Made by a program: the position numbers and the translations under genes. The notes under the pieces were generated by a model, which saw only the letters and a program-made list of their open reading frames with translations, ran no database searches and was not told where the DNA came from. A stretch of 64,000 nt of DNA, taken from positions 1 through 64,000 of the forward strand of contig JANXXU010000015.1 of NCBI GenBank assembly GCA_025350465.1. Reading direction: 5' to 3'. Positions 45,498 to 54,100 of the stretch are shown here, one piece after another; positions within the stretch are counted from its first letter, which is position 1; every line of letters starts with the position of its first letter. Source of the DNA: Alphaproteobacteria bacterium. Lineage in GTDB: Bacteria > Pseudomonadota > Alphaproteobacteria > Micropepsales > Micropepsaceae.

Positions 45498-45860
45498 ATG
45501 GCGAAAATTCTGCTCGCCGAAGACGACGATGCAATGCGCCGCTTTCTGTCGAGCGCACTTGAGAAAGCCGGTCACGAAGTCGCTTCGTTCGCGCAAGGCG
45601 ACGAGGCCTTCGACTGCCTGCAAACCGGCGTCGTGTTCGATTTGCTGCTGACGGATATCGTCATGCCGGTCATGGACGGGATCGAGCTGGCACGCCGTGT
45701 TTCGGAATCGACGCCGAAGATGAAAATCATGTTCATCACGGGTTTTGCCGCCGTGGCGCTGAACCCGAAGAGCAACGCACCGAAAGACGCAAAGGTTTTG
45801 TCCAAGCCGTTTCATTTGCGCGAGCTCGTGCAAGAGGTCGAACGGCTGCTCGCCGCCTAG
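45498..45860 (+). CDS. cpdR: Response regulator CpdR
   Basis: A 120-residue single receiver domain. The acidic pocket is EDDDAM, the phospho-acceptor Asp53 (LLTDIVMP), Thr81 (ITGFAAVAL) and Lys103 (LSKPF). The ITGFAAVAL segment and the short length are typical of CpdR, the alphaproteobacterial adaptor that, when unphosphorylated, directs ClpXP to the cell pole to degrade regulators such as PdeA. The AAGGA site is 5 bases before the ATG. A near-CtrA site lies upstream. Confidence 0.93.
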   Translation: MAKILLAEDDDAMRRFLSSALEKAGHEVASFAQGDEAFDCLQTGVVFDLLLTDIVMPVMDGIELARRVSESTPKMKIMFITGFAAVALNPKSNAPKDAKVLSKPFHLRELVQEVERLLAA

Positions 45861-45963
45861 TCCTCGTTCCGGCGGAATGTCTCGACTTGTCTTGGTCTTG
45901 GCGCGCCGTTATAGGGTGCGCCGTCCCGATGCCGGAATTCCGAGATTCCCGGCAACGCAGAGT

Positions 45964-46038
<75 letters not shown>

Positions 46039-46451
46039 TTCCTATCTGATTGATATTTAATGTGTTTCTGTCGTTTTTGATTTCCGTCCACCCTTACGAG
46101 ACCTGCCCTCCGGAAGCAAATAGGAAGCACCAGGATCGGTTTCGCATATAGCACGGGCCGACCGCAGAGACCGATTGCGCTTGCGAGTCACGGCCGGATT
46201 TCTATCCCGACAGGCCTTCTCATAGCGACTGACTCCAGCGCCGTCTTCGTCCACCCAAGGGGGGTGGGGTGCCTCGACTTTCCGTCTGGCCAGGAAGGGA
46301 CCCGTCCGGCCTGACACCGCCGACGCGACGACCACCATGGCGGAAAATGGGTCCGCCAAAATCGCCTCGAAGACATTGGCGCGCCTGACTTCATGCGCAC
46401 CTTCGCAGCCGGTACCCACAACCCTACCCACGACGCGGCGCGCTGGAACCG
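46039..46451. other. Island segment next to tRNA-Val without a confident gene
   Basis: The left island arm holds no gene that can be supported. A minus-strand frame covers 46057-46644, but it overlaps the HGG protein gene and has low-complexity Arg-rich content. The region carries a 20-base copy (46110-46129) of a repeat also found before the integrase gene. Confidence 0.5.
46110..46129 (+). repeat. Arm-type direct repeat, left copy
   Basis: CCGGAAGCAAATAGGAAGCA occurs here and, in the same orientation, at 49786-49805 near the other end of the island. The placement (72 bases from one attachment site, 124 from the other) suggests integrase or excisionase arm sites. Confidence 0.6.
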
Positions 46452-46664
46452 TCAGCACGACGCTTGCCGGAAGCGCTCCAAACGAAATCGAAGCCATCGA
46501 CTGCGTTGTGCGGCGGCGACGCGTTCCCTGCCCGCTGCCGTCGTCGGTCCGGTCGAAAGCCCGCCGTGGAATTTGCAACGCGTCCGACCCGGCAACGCGT
46601 GCGCTTGGCACGGCCGACCGTCGCGTTTGCGGCGAGCAAGGCAAAGTTCGCGGCGACCTTTCAT
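46452..46664 (-). CDS. HGGxSTG-domain small protein
   Basis: A 70-residue protein with the motif CKFHGGLSTGPTTAAGRERV followed by AAAQRSRW. The two cysteines (PCQA and RCKF) before HGG suggest a small zinc site. These HGGxSTG proteins are frequent in alphaproteobacterial mobile elements and prophages; function is unknown. A longer frame on the same strand in another register overlaps it but lacks this signature. Confidence 0.75.
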   Translation of the reverse strand: MKGRRELCLARRKRDGRPCQAHALPGRTRCKFHGGLSTGPTTAAGRERVAAAQRSRWLRFRLERFRQASC

Positions 46665-46719
46665 CCTAATTCCCCATCACGCGCGCGCATACGCCCGCGA
46701 CACCGGCAAGTACCACAGG

Positions 46720-47397
46720 CTAAGCGCGGACACCGTCTCGCCAAAGCAGATAGAAGCGGTCGGACCAATGCACCCATACTTCGCGGAACGCCTCGCGCGC
46801 GACTGACGTCGCGGCAGGCATCACATCCTCGACCTCTTTCGTATCCATGGAGCCGGGTTGCAATAAGATCACGAGGCCACAGTTCGCATCGTACCGCCCA
46901 TCGCATTTGTCGACGGCGGCGCGATGAAGCAGGTCGGATGCATCATCTGCCGTCATCGCAAATAAGTCGGGCGCGTACTCGACCTTCTCCGTGCCCGCAC
47001 GGCGCTCTGGGATGATCTTCTCCTTGTATTCGCGGCTTCGTTGGCGGTGAGGCCAATCGGCCTCCGTCGCCTCGTATAGCAAGGTCTGCCCTTGCAACAA
47101 TACGCCGAAGTCAGGCCGCTGGGCAGCGACAAGCCAAACTTCGTCCGCACCCTGGAACTCCGCAAAGCGATAGGCGACATAGGCATCGCGCATGAACTCG
47201 ACGCCCGCCTGCACTAGCATCTCCTCTCCAATGTCATCATGAAAGGCGTGCCAACGTCGCTTCATTTCGGCAGGCGTCTGGCGTTGCTCCAGCCCCATCT
47301 TCCACGCCATTCGCTCTTTCGCAGTGATCTTGCGCATCTCGTTTCCAATGCGATGGCATATCGTCCACACATTCGGCAGCGAAGATGAGGTCCGCAT
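46720..47397 (-). CDS. Island protein of unknown function with a PDF...EATEAD motif
   Basis: A 225-residue cytoplasmic protein. Residues 95-113 hold RPDFGVLLQGQTLLYEATE (Asp96, Glu109, Thr111), followed by AD and then a basic stretch with SREYKEKIIPERR. The layout is similar to the catalytic core of the PD-(D/E)xK nuclease fold with Thr in place of Lys, but this is only a visual likeness. The start at 47397 has AAGG 6 bases upstream; an inner ATG at 47337 is possible. A 2 x 23 base tandem repeat lies just before the gene. Likely an accessory cargo gene. Confidence 0.6.
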   Translation of the reverse strand: MRTSSSLPNVWTICHRIGNEMRKITAKERMAWKMGLEQRQTPAEMKRRWHAFHDDIGEEMLVQAGVEFMRDAYVAYRFAEFQGADEVWLVAAQRPDFGVLLQGQTLLYEATEADWPHRQRSREYKEKIIPERRAGTEKVEYAPDLFAMTADDASDLLHRAAVDKCDGRYDANCGLVILLQPGSMDTKEVEDVMPAATSVAREAFREVWVHWSDRFYLLWRDGVRA

Positions 47398-47402
47398 GAC
47401 AC

Positions 47403-47448
47403 CTTATCAATGTCGAGATTGTGATCTTATCAATGTCGAGATTGTGAT
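47403..47448 (+). repeat. Tandem 23-bp repeat before the island cargo gene
   Basis: CTTATCAATGTCGAGATTGT followed by GAT is present twice in perfect tandem (47403-47425 and 47426-47448). It occupies the promoter region of the minus-strand gene that starts at 47397 and might be a protein-binding iteron or a simple duplication. Confidence 0.75.
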
Positions 47449-47514
47449 CGAGAGACGGCAAAGCAAATGCTTCGGTCGCGCTGCGGCGGCGCTAAGGCGA
47501 CAATTGCCGCCGCG

Positions 47515-47973
47515 TTAGCGAATTTGAAGATCGTAATTTCCGCCCGCATTGTCTTGGCATTCGCCGCGACCGTTCTGGCCCGCTTCGCTGAACTCAAAGG
47601 CGCAGCGCAGCGTCGAGCCATCGGACGCCGTCGCGAGGATTGAGCCCGGCCCGCCGGATGGACGTACGACCGTGGTCGAGAGTCCTGCGACGGCTTGCCC
47701 GTTGCTGTCGAAGGCAGTGCCGAAGTTGCGGACTCTGCTGCCCCCTTGCGGCGAGTAAACCCACGAGCCGATGTAAGTCTTACCGTTCAGCGCGATATCC
47801 ATCTGCCCGCTCGTCTGATGCGCGACGGTGGTGAAGTTCGACGTACCGACTGCGCCGGTCCTGTGGTCGACGAGATAAAGGCTGCGTGCGTCCGTTTGCG
47901 CGGCGCAGCCGGAAATCGCAATCGATGCACCCACGAGCAGCGTTCCCAAGTGTACCCGCACCATCGCTTTCAT
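47515..47973 (-). CDS. Island lipoprotein
   Basis: A 152-residue predicted lipoprotein. The signal peptide (LGTLLVGASIAISGCA) ends with an ISGC lipobox. The mature part is Gly/Ser/Thr-rich with beta-type pattern (MDIALNGKTYIGSWVY, CAFEFSEAGQNGRGECQ) and two cysteines that could pair. GGGGAGG stands before the ATG. It is divergent to the XRE regulator gene, with the palindromic site between them. Family not recognised. Confidence 0.72.
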   Translation of the reverse strand: MKAMVRVHLGTLLVGASIAISGCAAQTDARSLYLVDHRTGAVGTSNFTTVAHQTSGQMDIALNGKTYIGSWVYSPQGGSRVRNFGTAFDSNGQAVAGLSTTVVRPSGGPGSILATASDGSTLRCAFEFSEAGQNGRGECQDNAGGNYDLQIR

Positions 47974-48014
47974 CTGAACCCTCCCCCGCGAGCGATTGTG
48001 AACTATAGATCATA

Positions 48015-48028
48015 GTACCAACAGGTAC
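48015..48028. promoter_or_regulatory. Palindromic operator candidate between lipoprotein and XRE genes
   Basis: GTACC-AACA-GGTAC is a perfect inverted repeat in an AT-rich spacer between the two divergent genes, 20 bases before the XRE ATG. It suits self-regulation by the XRE protein. Confidence 0.55.
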
Positions 48029-48047
48029 AAATTTGTCCTCTCGCGGA

Positions 48048-48278
48048 ATGAGATTGCGAGAGGTTTTGGCCAGGAATTTGCGCCGTCTGCGGCAATCGCA
48101 TGGCTTTTCGCAAGAGGCGGTCGCCGCCGAAGCGGAGATAAGCCGTGAATACCTGTCCAAGCTGGAAAAGGGTGACGTGTACAGTGCGAGCGTCGATGTC
48201 ATCGAGCGTCTAGCTCGCGCGCTGAGAGTGGAACCGCACGTGCTCTTGATGCGGACACAACGGGCGGATCGAACCTAA
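48048..48278 (+). CDS. Small XRE-type HTH regulator (island)
   Basis: A 76-residue lambda-Cro/CI-type helix-turn-helix protein. The HTH is LRQSHGFSQEAVAAEAEISR followed by EYLSKLEKGDVYSASVDVIE. The rest is too short for a ligand or multimerisation domain. The ATG 48048 is chosen over a TTG at 48033. It probably controls the lipoprotein gene and itself through the GTACC palindrome upstream. Confidence 0.85.
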   Translation: MRLREVLARNLRRLRQSHGFSQEAVAAEAEISREYLSKLEKGDVYSASVDVIERLARALRVEPHVLLMRTQRADRT

Positions 48279-48355
48279 TGCGCGCCGTTGGCAAACGCCG
48301 ACCGACGTGCTGAATTTACCGCGACGTGCGGCCGTCCCACACGAGGTGCGCTTCA

Positions 48356-48721
48356 ATGGCGTATCGCTATCTCGACTCCACGGTCCCCGAACTGATCGCG
48401 GCCGACTACGACATCCATTTCTATTGCGCATGCGGGCGTCACGTGACGCTGCGCCCGGAAGACTTCGCGCGTTGGCCCGGCTCGACGCTGCATCGCATCG
48501 CGGCCAGGCTTAGGTGCTCCGGTTGCGGCGCGCGCGGCGAAATCCCGGAGGTGCGTTTGACGTCGGCAAGAGCACGAGGCGGCATGAGTGGGGCGCACAT
48601 GGGATCGACGGTGCCTCGTGGCATTGTTTCGACGACACATCCGCGCAGGAGCAGACGCAAGGCAAAGGCGCGCGTCCTGCCGCCGTGTTGCCCTGTCGGA
48701 GCGATGAACGGCCATGCCTAG
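48356..48721 (+). CDS. Small zinc-ribbon-like protein (island)
   Basis: A 121-residue protein with two metal-binding pairs, CACGRH and LRCSGCGARG, which form a ribbon. The N-terminus MAYRYLDSTVPELIAADYDI and about 75 residues form the conserved part. The Arg-rich tail (residues 76-121) lies antisense to the broken end of the integrase gene and may be a fusion product of a deletion. Function unknown; possibly an RNA- or DNA-binding adaptor. Confidence 0.6.
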   Translation: MAYRYLDSTVPELIAADYDIHFYCACGRHVTLRPEDFARWPGSTLHRIAARLRCSGCGARGEIPEVRLTSARARGGMSGAHMGSTVPRGIVSTTHPRRSRRKAKARVLPPCCPVGAMNGHA

Positions 48722-49757
48722 CGAGGCCATCCGCCAATCCGGCATCGTCAAAGATGGCGGCGATACGCTTATCCAGGTCGGCGCTGCCTTTTCCTGTACG
48801 GTTCGGAAAGCAAAACTCGTCCGACAGTCGCGGCAGGCTCTTGAGTAATTCAAATGCGCGCGCGCCGGTCGGTCTCGTTGATCGGCCGGTCTTGGTCACT
48901 GGCAGCCGTAAGAAACGGCCCTCTTCGTCGATTTCGCGCCACTTCAAGCCGCACGCTTCCGAGCAGCGCAGGCCCGTGAGCGCAATCAAGGTAAGCGCGG
49001 ACGCCGCCATGGGACTCGTCACTCTGGCGCGCTCTATCGCTTCGCCCAAAGATTTCAACTCGTCCTGGCTGAGGGTTCGGTTCTTTGCCTCGCCACGCGC
49101 CGTCACCACGCGCCGGACGGCGTTTGGTCCAGGAACCATCCCGCGATCTTCCGCCCAGGACAGTATTCCTCCCAACAATTCCTTGACCCTGGCCGCCGTT
49201 CCTACCCCGCCTAGCACGACGGCCTTGCCGCGCAGCTTGCGCCCCTTGAACGTGCCTGCGGTCTTGCCGCTGCCGATTTGGTCTACCATACGCTGAACGT
49301 CGCCCCGCGTGAGGTCACGGGCGCGCGTGGTCCCGATGAGAGGGACGATGTGCCTCGCGATGCGACCATGGTCGATTGCCAGTGTGGACGCCCGCTTGGG
49401 CCTCTTGAACCGGGTTATAACTAGACCGGCGTCAGCGGCCTCCAAGTACGCCGTGCAAATTTTCTCGACGGTTGGCGCGTCACGTGCCGTTTTCCGTTCG
49501 AGCTGAGGGTCCACGCCTTTTGACGCTAGTCGGACGACCTCATTCGCGCGCTCTCTCGCTTGTTCGACGGTCAGTGGCCCAAAGGGCCCCAAGGTGACGC
49601 GCCGTGTGCGCCCGTTAACGCGCGTTTGAACGACGAATATGCGTCGGCCGTTTGGGTACACCCTGACGCCAAATCCCGGCGTCGCCGAGCACCATTTGAA
49701 GTAATCCTTCAGCGCCGGTCGGAACGCCTGGACGTCCCGCATGGTCAGCTTCGGCAT
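48510..49757 (-). pseudogene. Tyrosine integrase lacking its catalytic C-terminus
   Basis: A 415-residue remnant. Residues 1-340 are a phage-type integrase: arm-binding region (MPKLTMRDVQAFRPALKDYF), core-binding domain, the first catalytic Arg (LTGLRCSEACGLKW) and the Lys (PVTKTGRSTR). After about residue 343 (DDAGLADG) the normal second Arg block (H-x-x-R), GHA and Tyr motifs are absent. The remaining 70 residues (LARHGRSSLRQGN...) read antisense through the zinc-ribbon gene. A deletion near 48725 probably joined unrelated DNA. The ATG at 49757 is preceded by the 20-base repeat. Confidence 0.85.
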
Positions 49758-49785
49758 GGCGTTGCTCCAAGTGTGCGGGCGGGTC

Positions 49786-49805
49786 CCGGAAGCAAATAGG
49801 AAGCA
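49786..49805 (+). repeat. Arm-type direct repeat, right copy
   Basis: CCGGAAGCAAATAGGAAGCA, identical to 46110-46129, lies just upstream of the integrase start. In other elements such sites are arm binding sites and also autoregulate int. Confidence 0.6.
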
Positions 49806-49871
49806 GTCGGCGATAAGTCGGAGCAATTCGGATCAAACATCAACAACGATCTATCCAAAAAACACGATGTA

Positions 49872-49884
49872 AATCAACATATTG
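49872..49884 (+). promoter_or_regulatory. IHF-type site near the right attachment repeat
   Basis: AATCAACATATTG matches WATCAANNNNTTR exactly. It lies 46 bases left of the attachment repeat in an AT-rich arm, as expected for an excision or integration complex. Confidence 0.5.
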
Positions 49885-49929
49885 GATCGAACCGGTCGAT
49901 TGCAAGTAATTCGCGAAAAAGCTACTCTG

Positions 49930-49979
<50 letters not shown>

Positions 49980-50050
49980 CCCTTCGCCTTCGGCTTCGGG
50001 TGGCTTACGCCACTTGGCGTAAGGCGCGCGAAGGCTATTCGAGGCCCCGC

Positions 50051-50926
50051 ATGAGCACAGTGATCGTCACCGCAGCCGATGAGGGCTATGCGCCGCTGCT
50101 GCGCGATCTCCTCGATTCGCTGACAGAACATCGCGGCGCGCTCGGCTTCAGCATCATCGTCCTGGATTTGGGACTGGCCCCCTCGACGCGCGGCGAGATC
50201 GAATCGCGCGTCGATCGTGTGATCGCACCCTCCTGGATGTTCAAGCCGCACGCGAAATTCGACTCGAACCCCAAGTACTTGTCGCGGGCAGCGCGGCCGT
50301 TCCTCCCCGACCTTGCGCCCGGCCATTCGATCTACATCTGGCTCGACGCCGACACCTGGGTCCAGCAGCGCCAAGGCTTGGAGGGGCTGATCGACGCCGC
50401 CCGCGACGTCGACATTGCCGCGGTGCCGACTGTGCATCGGGCCTATGCACTCGGCGCCAAGGAGATGTCCTGGCTGCATGAACGCTATAGAATGGCGCTC
50501 GGCGCGGGCCAGGCCATCGAACTTCTTCAGCAGCCCTACTTCAATGCAGGCGTGATGGCGATCCGCGCCGGTTCGCAGCTATGGAGAACCTTCACTGAGC
50601 GCTTCCAAGCGGCGCTGGACCGTTGGCAAGGGGACTTTCTCTCCGATCAGGCGATTATCAACGCCGCAATCGTGCTCGATCGTCTGACAGTGAACCGGCT
50701 TCCGGCAGCGGCGAATTGGCTTTGCCATTTGGCGCTGCCGCTTTGGAATGCGGAAACGAGGCTGTTGGTCGAGCCGGTTCCGGCGTTCGATCCGTTGCTT
50801 GTCGTGCACAATACGTTCAACAAGAAGGAGCGTGAGCGTGTGCTGACGGACTTATCGGGCCGGCGGTTTCGAACGCAGCTAACCCGCACCGCTATTGCGT
50901 CATTCGCTTGCCACGACAACCAGTAG
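50051..50926 (+). CDS. Glycosyltransferase family 8-like protein
   Basis: A 291-residue protein. The DxD donor motif is YIWLDADTWVQ, with FNAGVMAIRAG and the terminal region WNAETRLLVEP, typical of GT8 enzymes. The N-terminus (STVIVTAADEGYAPLLRDLL) forms the Rossmann-like start. Acceptor unknown, perhaps a surface glycan. It is the first gene past the island border, in the same orientation as the A2M gene. Confidence 0.8.
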   Translation: MSTVIVTAADEGYAPLLRDLLDSLTEHRGALGFSIIVLDLGLAPSTRGEIESRVDRVIAPSWMFKPHAKFDSNPKYLSRAARPFLPDLAPGHSIYIWLDADTWVQQRQGLEGLIDAARDVDIAAVPTVHRAYALGAKEMSWLHERYRMALGAGQAIELLQQPYFNAGVMAIRAGSQLWRTFTERFQAALDRWQGDFLSDQAIINAAIVLDRLTVNRLPAAANWLCHLALPLWNAETRLLVEPVPAFDPLLVVHNTFNKKERERVLTDLSGRRFRTQLTRTAIASFACHDNQ

Positions 50927-51144
50927 GGCGTCTCGCCGCCTCCTGCCGGGGTCCGCGTCGAGGGGCGCTTCAAGCCCAGCACGCGAAATCGGACGCCACG
51001 CTGCATCGCTGCGGCGAATTCCGCCGCCAAACCGATGCACTGTGACCATTGCCGCTGTCGCCTGAACAATCTCTAATGTTGTCTTAATACGGCCGGATTC
51101 GCGGTATGCGATCCGCGCGTCAGTTCTTTTCTCGAGGACCCTCC

Positions 51145-54100
51145 ATGCAGCGCGTGTTGATTGCTCTTGCCGCCGTCGTATTGCTCACGGCGGCGATCGT
51201 TCTTGGTGTGAAGTATTTCACCAAGCAGGGTCCGGAAACGCCCGGAACGACAACCACCGCGACCACGGGCACGACCGGCACGACGGGGATTCCAATTCCC
51301 GGAACCGGTGCAGTCACGGCGACGCCCGAGCCTCCGGCGCCCTATTTCGCCTTTCGCCGACTCGAAATCGAAACAACGGGTTCGCAACCCGAAGCGTGTC
51401 TCGTGTTCACGCGCAAGCTCGATAGCAGCGGCACGGTCAAATACGAAGATTATTTGAAATTCGAACCGGAAACGAAAATCGCGGTGCGTGCCACCGAGCA
51501 GCGTTTGTGCATCGCGGGCCTTGCGTTCGGACAAGACTACAAGCTCGAGCTGAAGGAAGGTTTGCCGGCGGCGGGCGGTCAAGAAAAACTCAAGAAGTCG
51601 GAGACTATTCCGGTCGAGTTGCGCGACAAGCCCGCTCTCGTGCGCTTCGGCAACGGCTTCGTCCTGCCGCGCGAGAACGCAGACGGCGTCCCGATCACGA
51701 CGGTCAATGTCGGCAAGCTCGACATTAAGATCGTGCGCGTCGGCGACCGATTGTTGTCGCAGCTGCAAACCGGCGTCGTCGACCAACGCGAGTTTTACGA
51801 CTACGAGCGCACGACGATCGAGAACGAGCAAGGCCAAGTCGTTTGGACGGGCCAGATGACGGTGCGCGACAACCGCCGCAACGCCGAAGCGATGACGCTG
51901 TTCCCGTTGCGTCAGGCGCTGAGCGGACTGAAAGATAAGCCTGGCCCGGGCGCTTTCCTCGTCGTGGCGCAGGACGCAGCTGACAAGGCATCGACGGACG
52001 AGACCGCCGAATACAAACCCCACGCGGCGCAATTCGTCGTCGACACGGATTTGGCGCTGACCACATTCACCGGCAAAGACGGCATCAACGTCTTCGTGCG
52101 CTCGCTGCGCAGTGCCGGTGCCGCGTCGGGCGTGACGCTTGCGCTCGTTGCGCGCAACAACGAGGAATTGCTCCGTGTACGGACGGATAGCGACGGACAC
52201 GCGACGTTCCCCTCATCGATCGCGCGCGGTACCGGCGGCATGGAGCCGGTGGTCATCATGGCCTATGGCTCGGGCGGCGACTTCACGTTCCTCGACCTGC
52301 GCCGCCCCGCGTTCGATCTGACCGACCGCGGCGTCGAAGGGCGCGCCGCGCCTGGCGACCTCGACGCCTATATGTACACCGACCGCGGAGTCTATCGGCC
52401 GGGCGAGACCGTCAATTTCACGACGCTGGTGCGCGATCAGAACGCGAAAGCAATGGGCGACACGCCGCTCACCTTCGTGCTGTCACGTCCGGACGGGCTG
52501 GAATCGAAGCGCTTTACCTCGACGCACCAAGACGCGGGCGGCATTGTCTCGCCGGTGACCCTGACAAACACGGCGCCGCGCGGGCGCTGGCAGCTTGCCG
52601 TCTACGTCGATCCAAAGGCCACTCCAATCGGGCGCGTCGCCTTTGATGTGCAGGATTTCGTTCCGCAAAAACTGAAAGTCGAGCTGAAGCCGACGCAAGC
52701 GGTGCTGAAGCCGGGGATGACGGTTGCAATCGACGTCAATGGGCGCTTCCTCTACGGCGCGCCGGCTGCCGGATTGGGCGGCGAAGGCACGATGCAGATC
52801 GGCGCCGACAGCGATCCCTTCGCCGGTGTCGCCGCGCTCAAGGGTTACGTCTTCGGCAAGGTCGACGAGACGTTCGAAGGCACGCAAGTGACGATGAACG
52901 TGGCGCAAACGGACGCCGAAGGTAAGACACAGGCGACGGCCGCGCTCGACAAACTCGCCGATACGACATTGCCGTTGAAGGCGGACTTCACGATTGCGCT
53001 TTACGAGCCGGGTGGCCGCACGACGTCGAAGAAGGTGAGCCTGCCGCTGCGGACGCGCGATGTGCTTGTCGGCATTCGGCCTGCGTTCGAGTTCGGCTCG
53101 ATCCAGGAAAACTTGCCGGCGAATTTCGAAGTCATCACGGTCAATGCGGACGGCAAGGCGATCGCCAAGCAAGGCCTGACGTGGGAATTGGTCAACGAAG
53201 AAACCGACTATCGCTGGTATCAAGTCGACAATGCCTGGAAGTACGAGCGCGTCGTCAATGACCGCATCGTGGAAGGCGGCAAGCTCGATCTCGACGGAAC
53301 GACGCCCGGCAAGCTCGGGAAGGCGCTGCCTTGGGGCCAGTACCGATTGACCGTGGTCGATCCGGCGTCGGGCGCGACGACGGCCTATCGCTTCTGGTCG
53401 GGCTGGGGCGGCGGCGCGGCGGGCGACAGGCCCGACCGCGTCAACGTTTCGACCGATAAGCAACTCTATGCGTCGGGCGACAGCGCAAAGCTCAGAATCA
53501 ATCCGCCGACCGACGGCAAGGCGCTGATCGTCGTCGCCTCCAACAAGATCCATTGGATGCGCGAAGTCGATGTTTCGGCCTCAGGCACGGAAGTCTCCAT
53601 TCCCGTGTCGAGCGATTGGGGTTCGGGCGCCTATGCGATGGTGACGCATTACCGGCCGCTGTCGTCCGCGCAATCGCGCGCGCCGGTGCGCGCGATCGGC
53701 GTTGCCTGGATTGGCGTCGATCCGGCGCCGCGCACGCTGCAGGTGACGCTCAAGGCGCCGCAAAAAGTCGCGCCGCGGCAGAAGGTGACGATTCCGGTCG
53801 AGGTGAAGAACGCCGGCAGCGATGCGGTCTACGTAACGCTCGCCGCCGTCGACGAAGGCATCTTGCAACTCACCGAGTTCAAGTCGCCCGATCCGGCAAA
53901 ATACTTCTTGGGTAAACGCCGCCTCGGTCTCGACATGCGCGACGATTACGGCCGATTGATCGCGGCCGAACACGCCGCCGTAGGTGAGATCAGGACGGGC
54001 GGCGATGGATTGGGCGGACGCTCGCTCGCGGTCGTGCCGCAGAAGACCGTCTCGTTGTTCGCAGGGCTTGTGAAGCTCGACGATTCCGGCAAGGGCAACA

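Noticed and set aside
46057-46644. A 195-codon minus-strand frame in the left island arm
   Set aside because: It overlaps the HGGxSTG gene in another frame, is Arg-rich and low-complexity, and ends in the 20-base arm repeat. No protein motif is recognisable.
47403-47448. Two 23-base tandem repeats considered as a CRISPR remnant
   Set aside because: There is no spacer between the copies, only two units, and no cas gene is in the window. A simple tandem duplication is the better reading.
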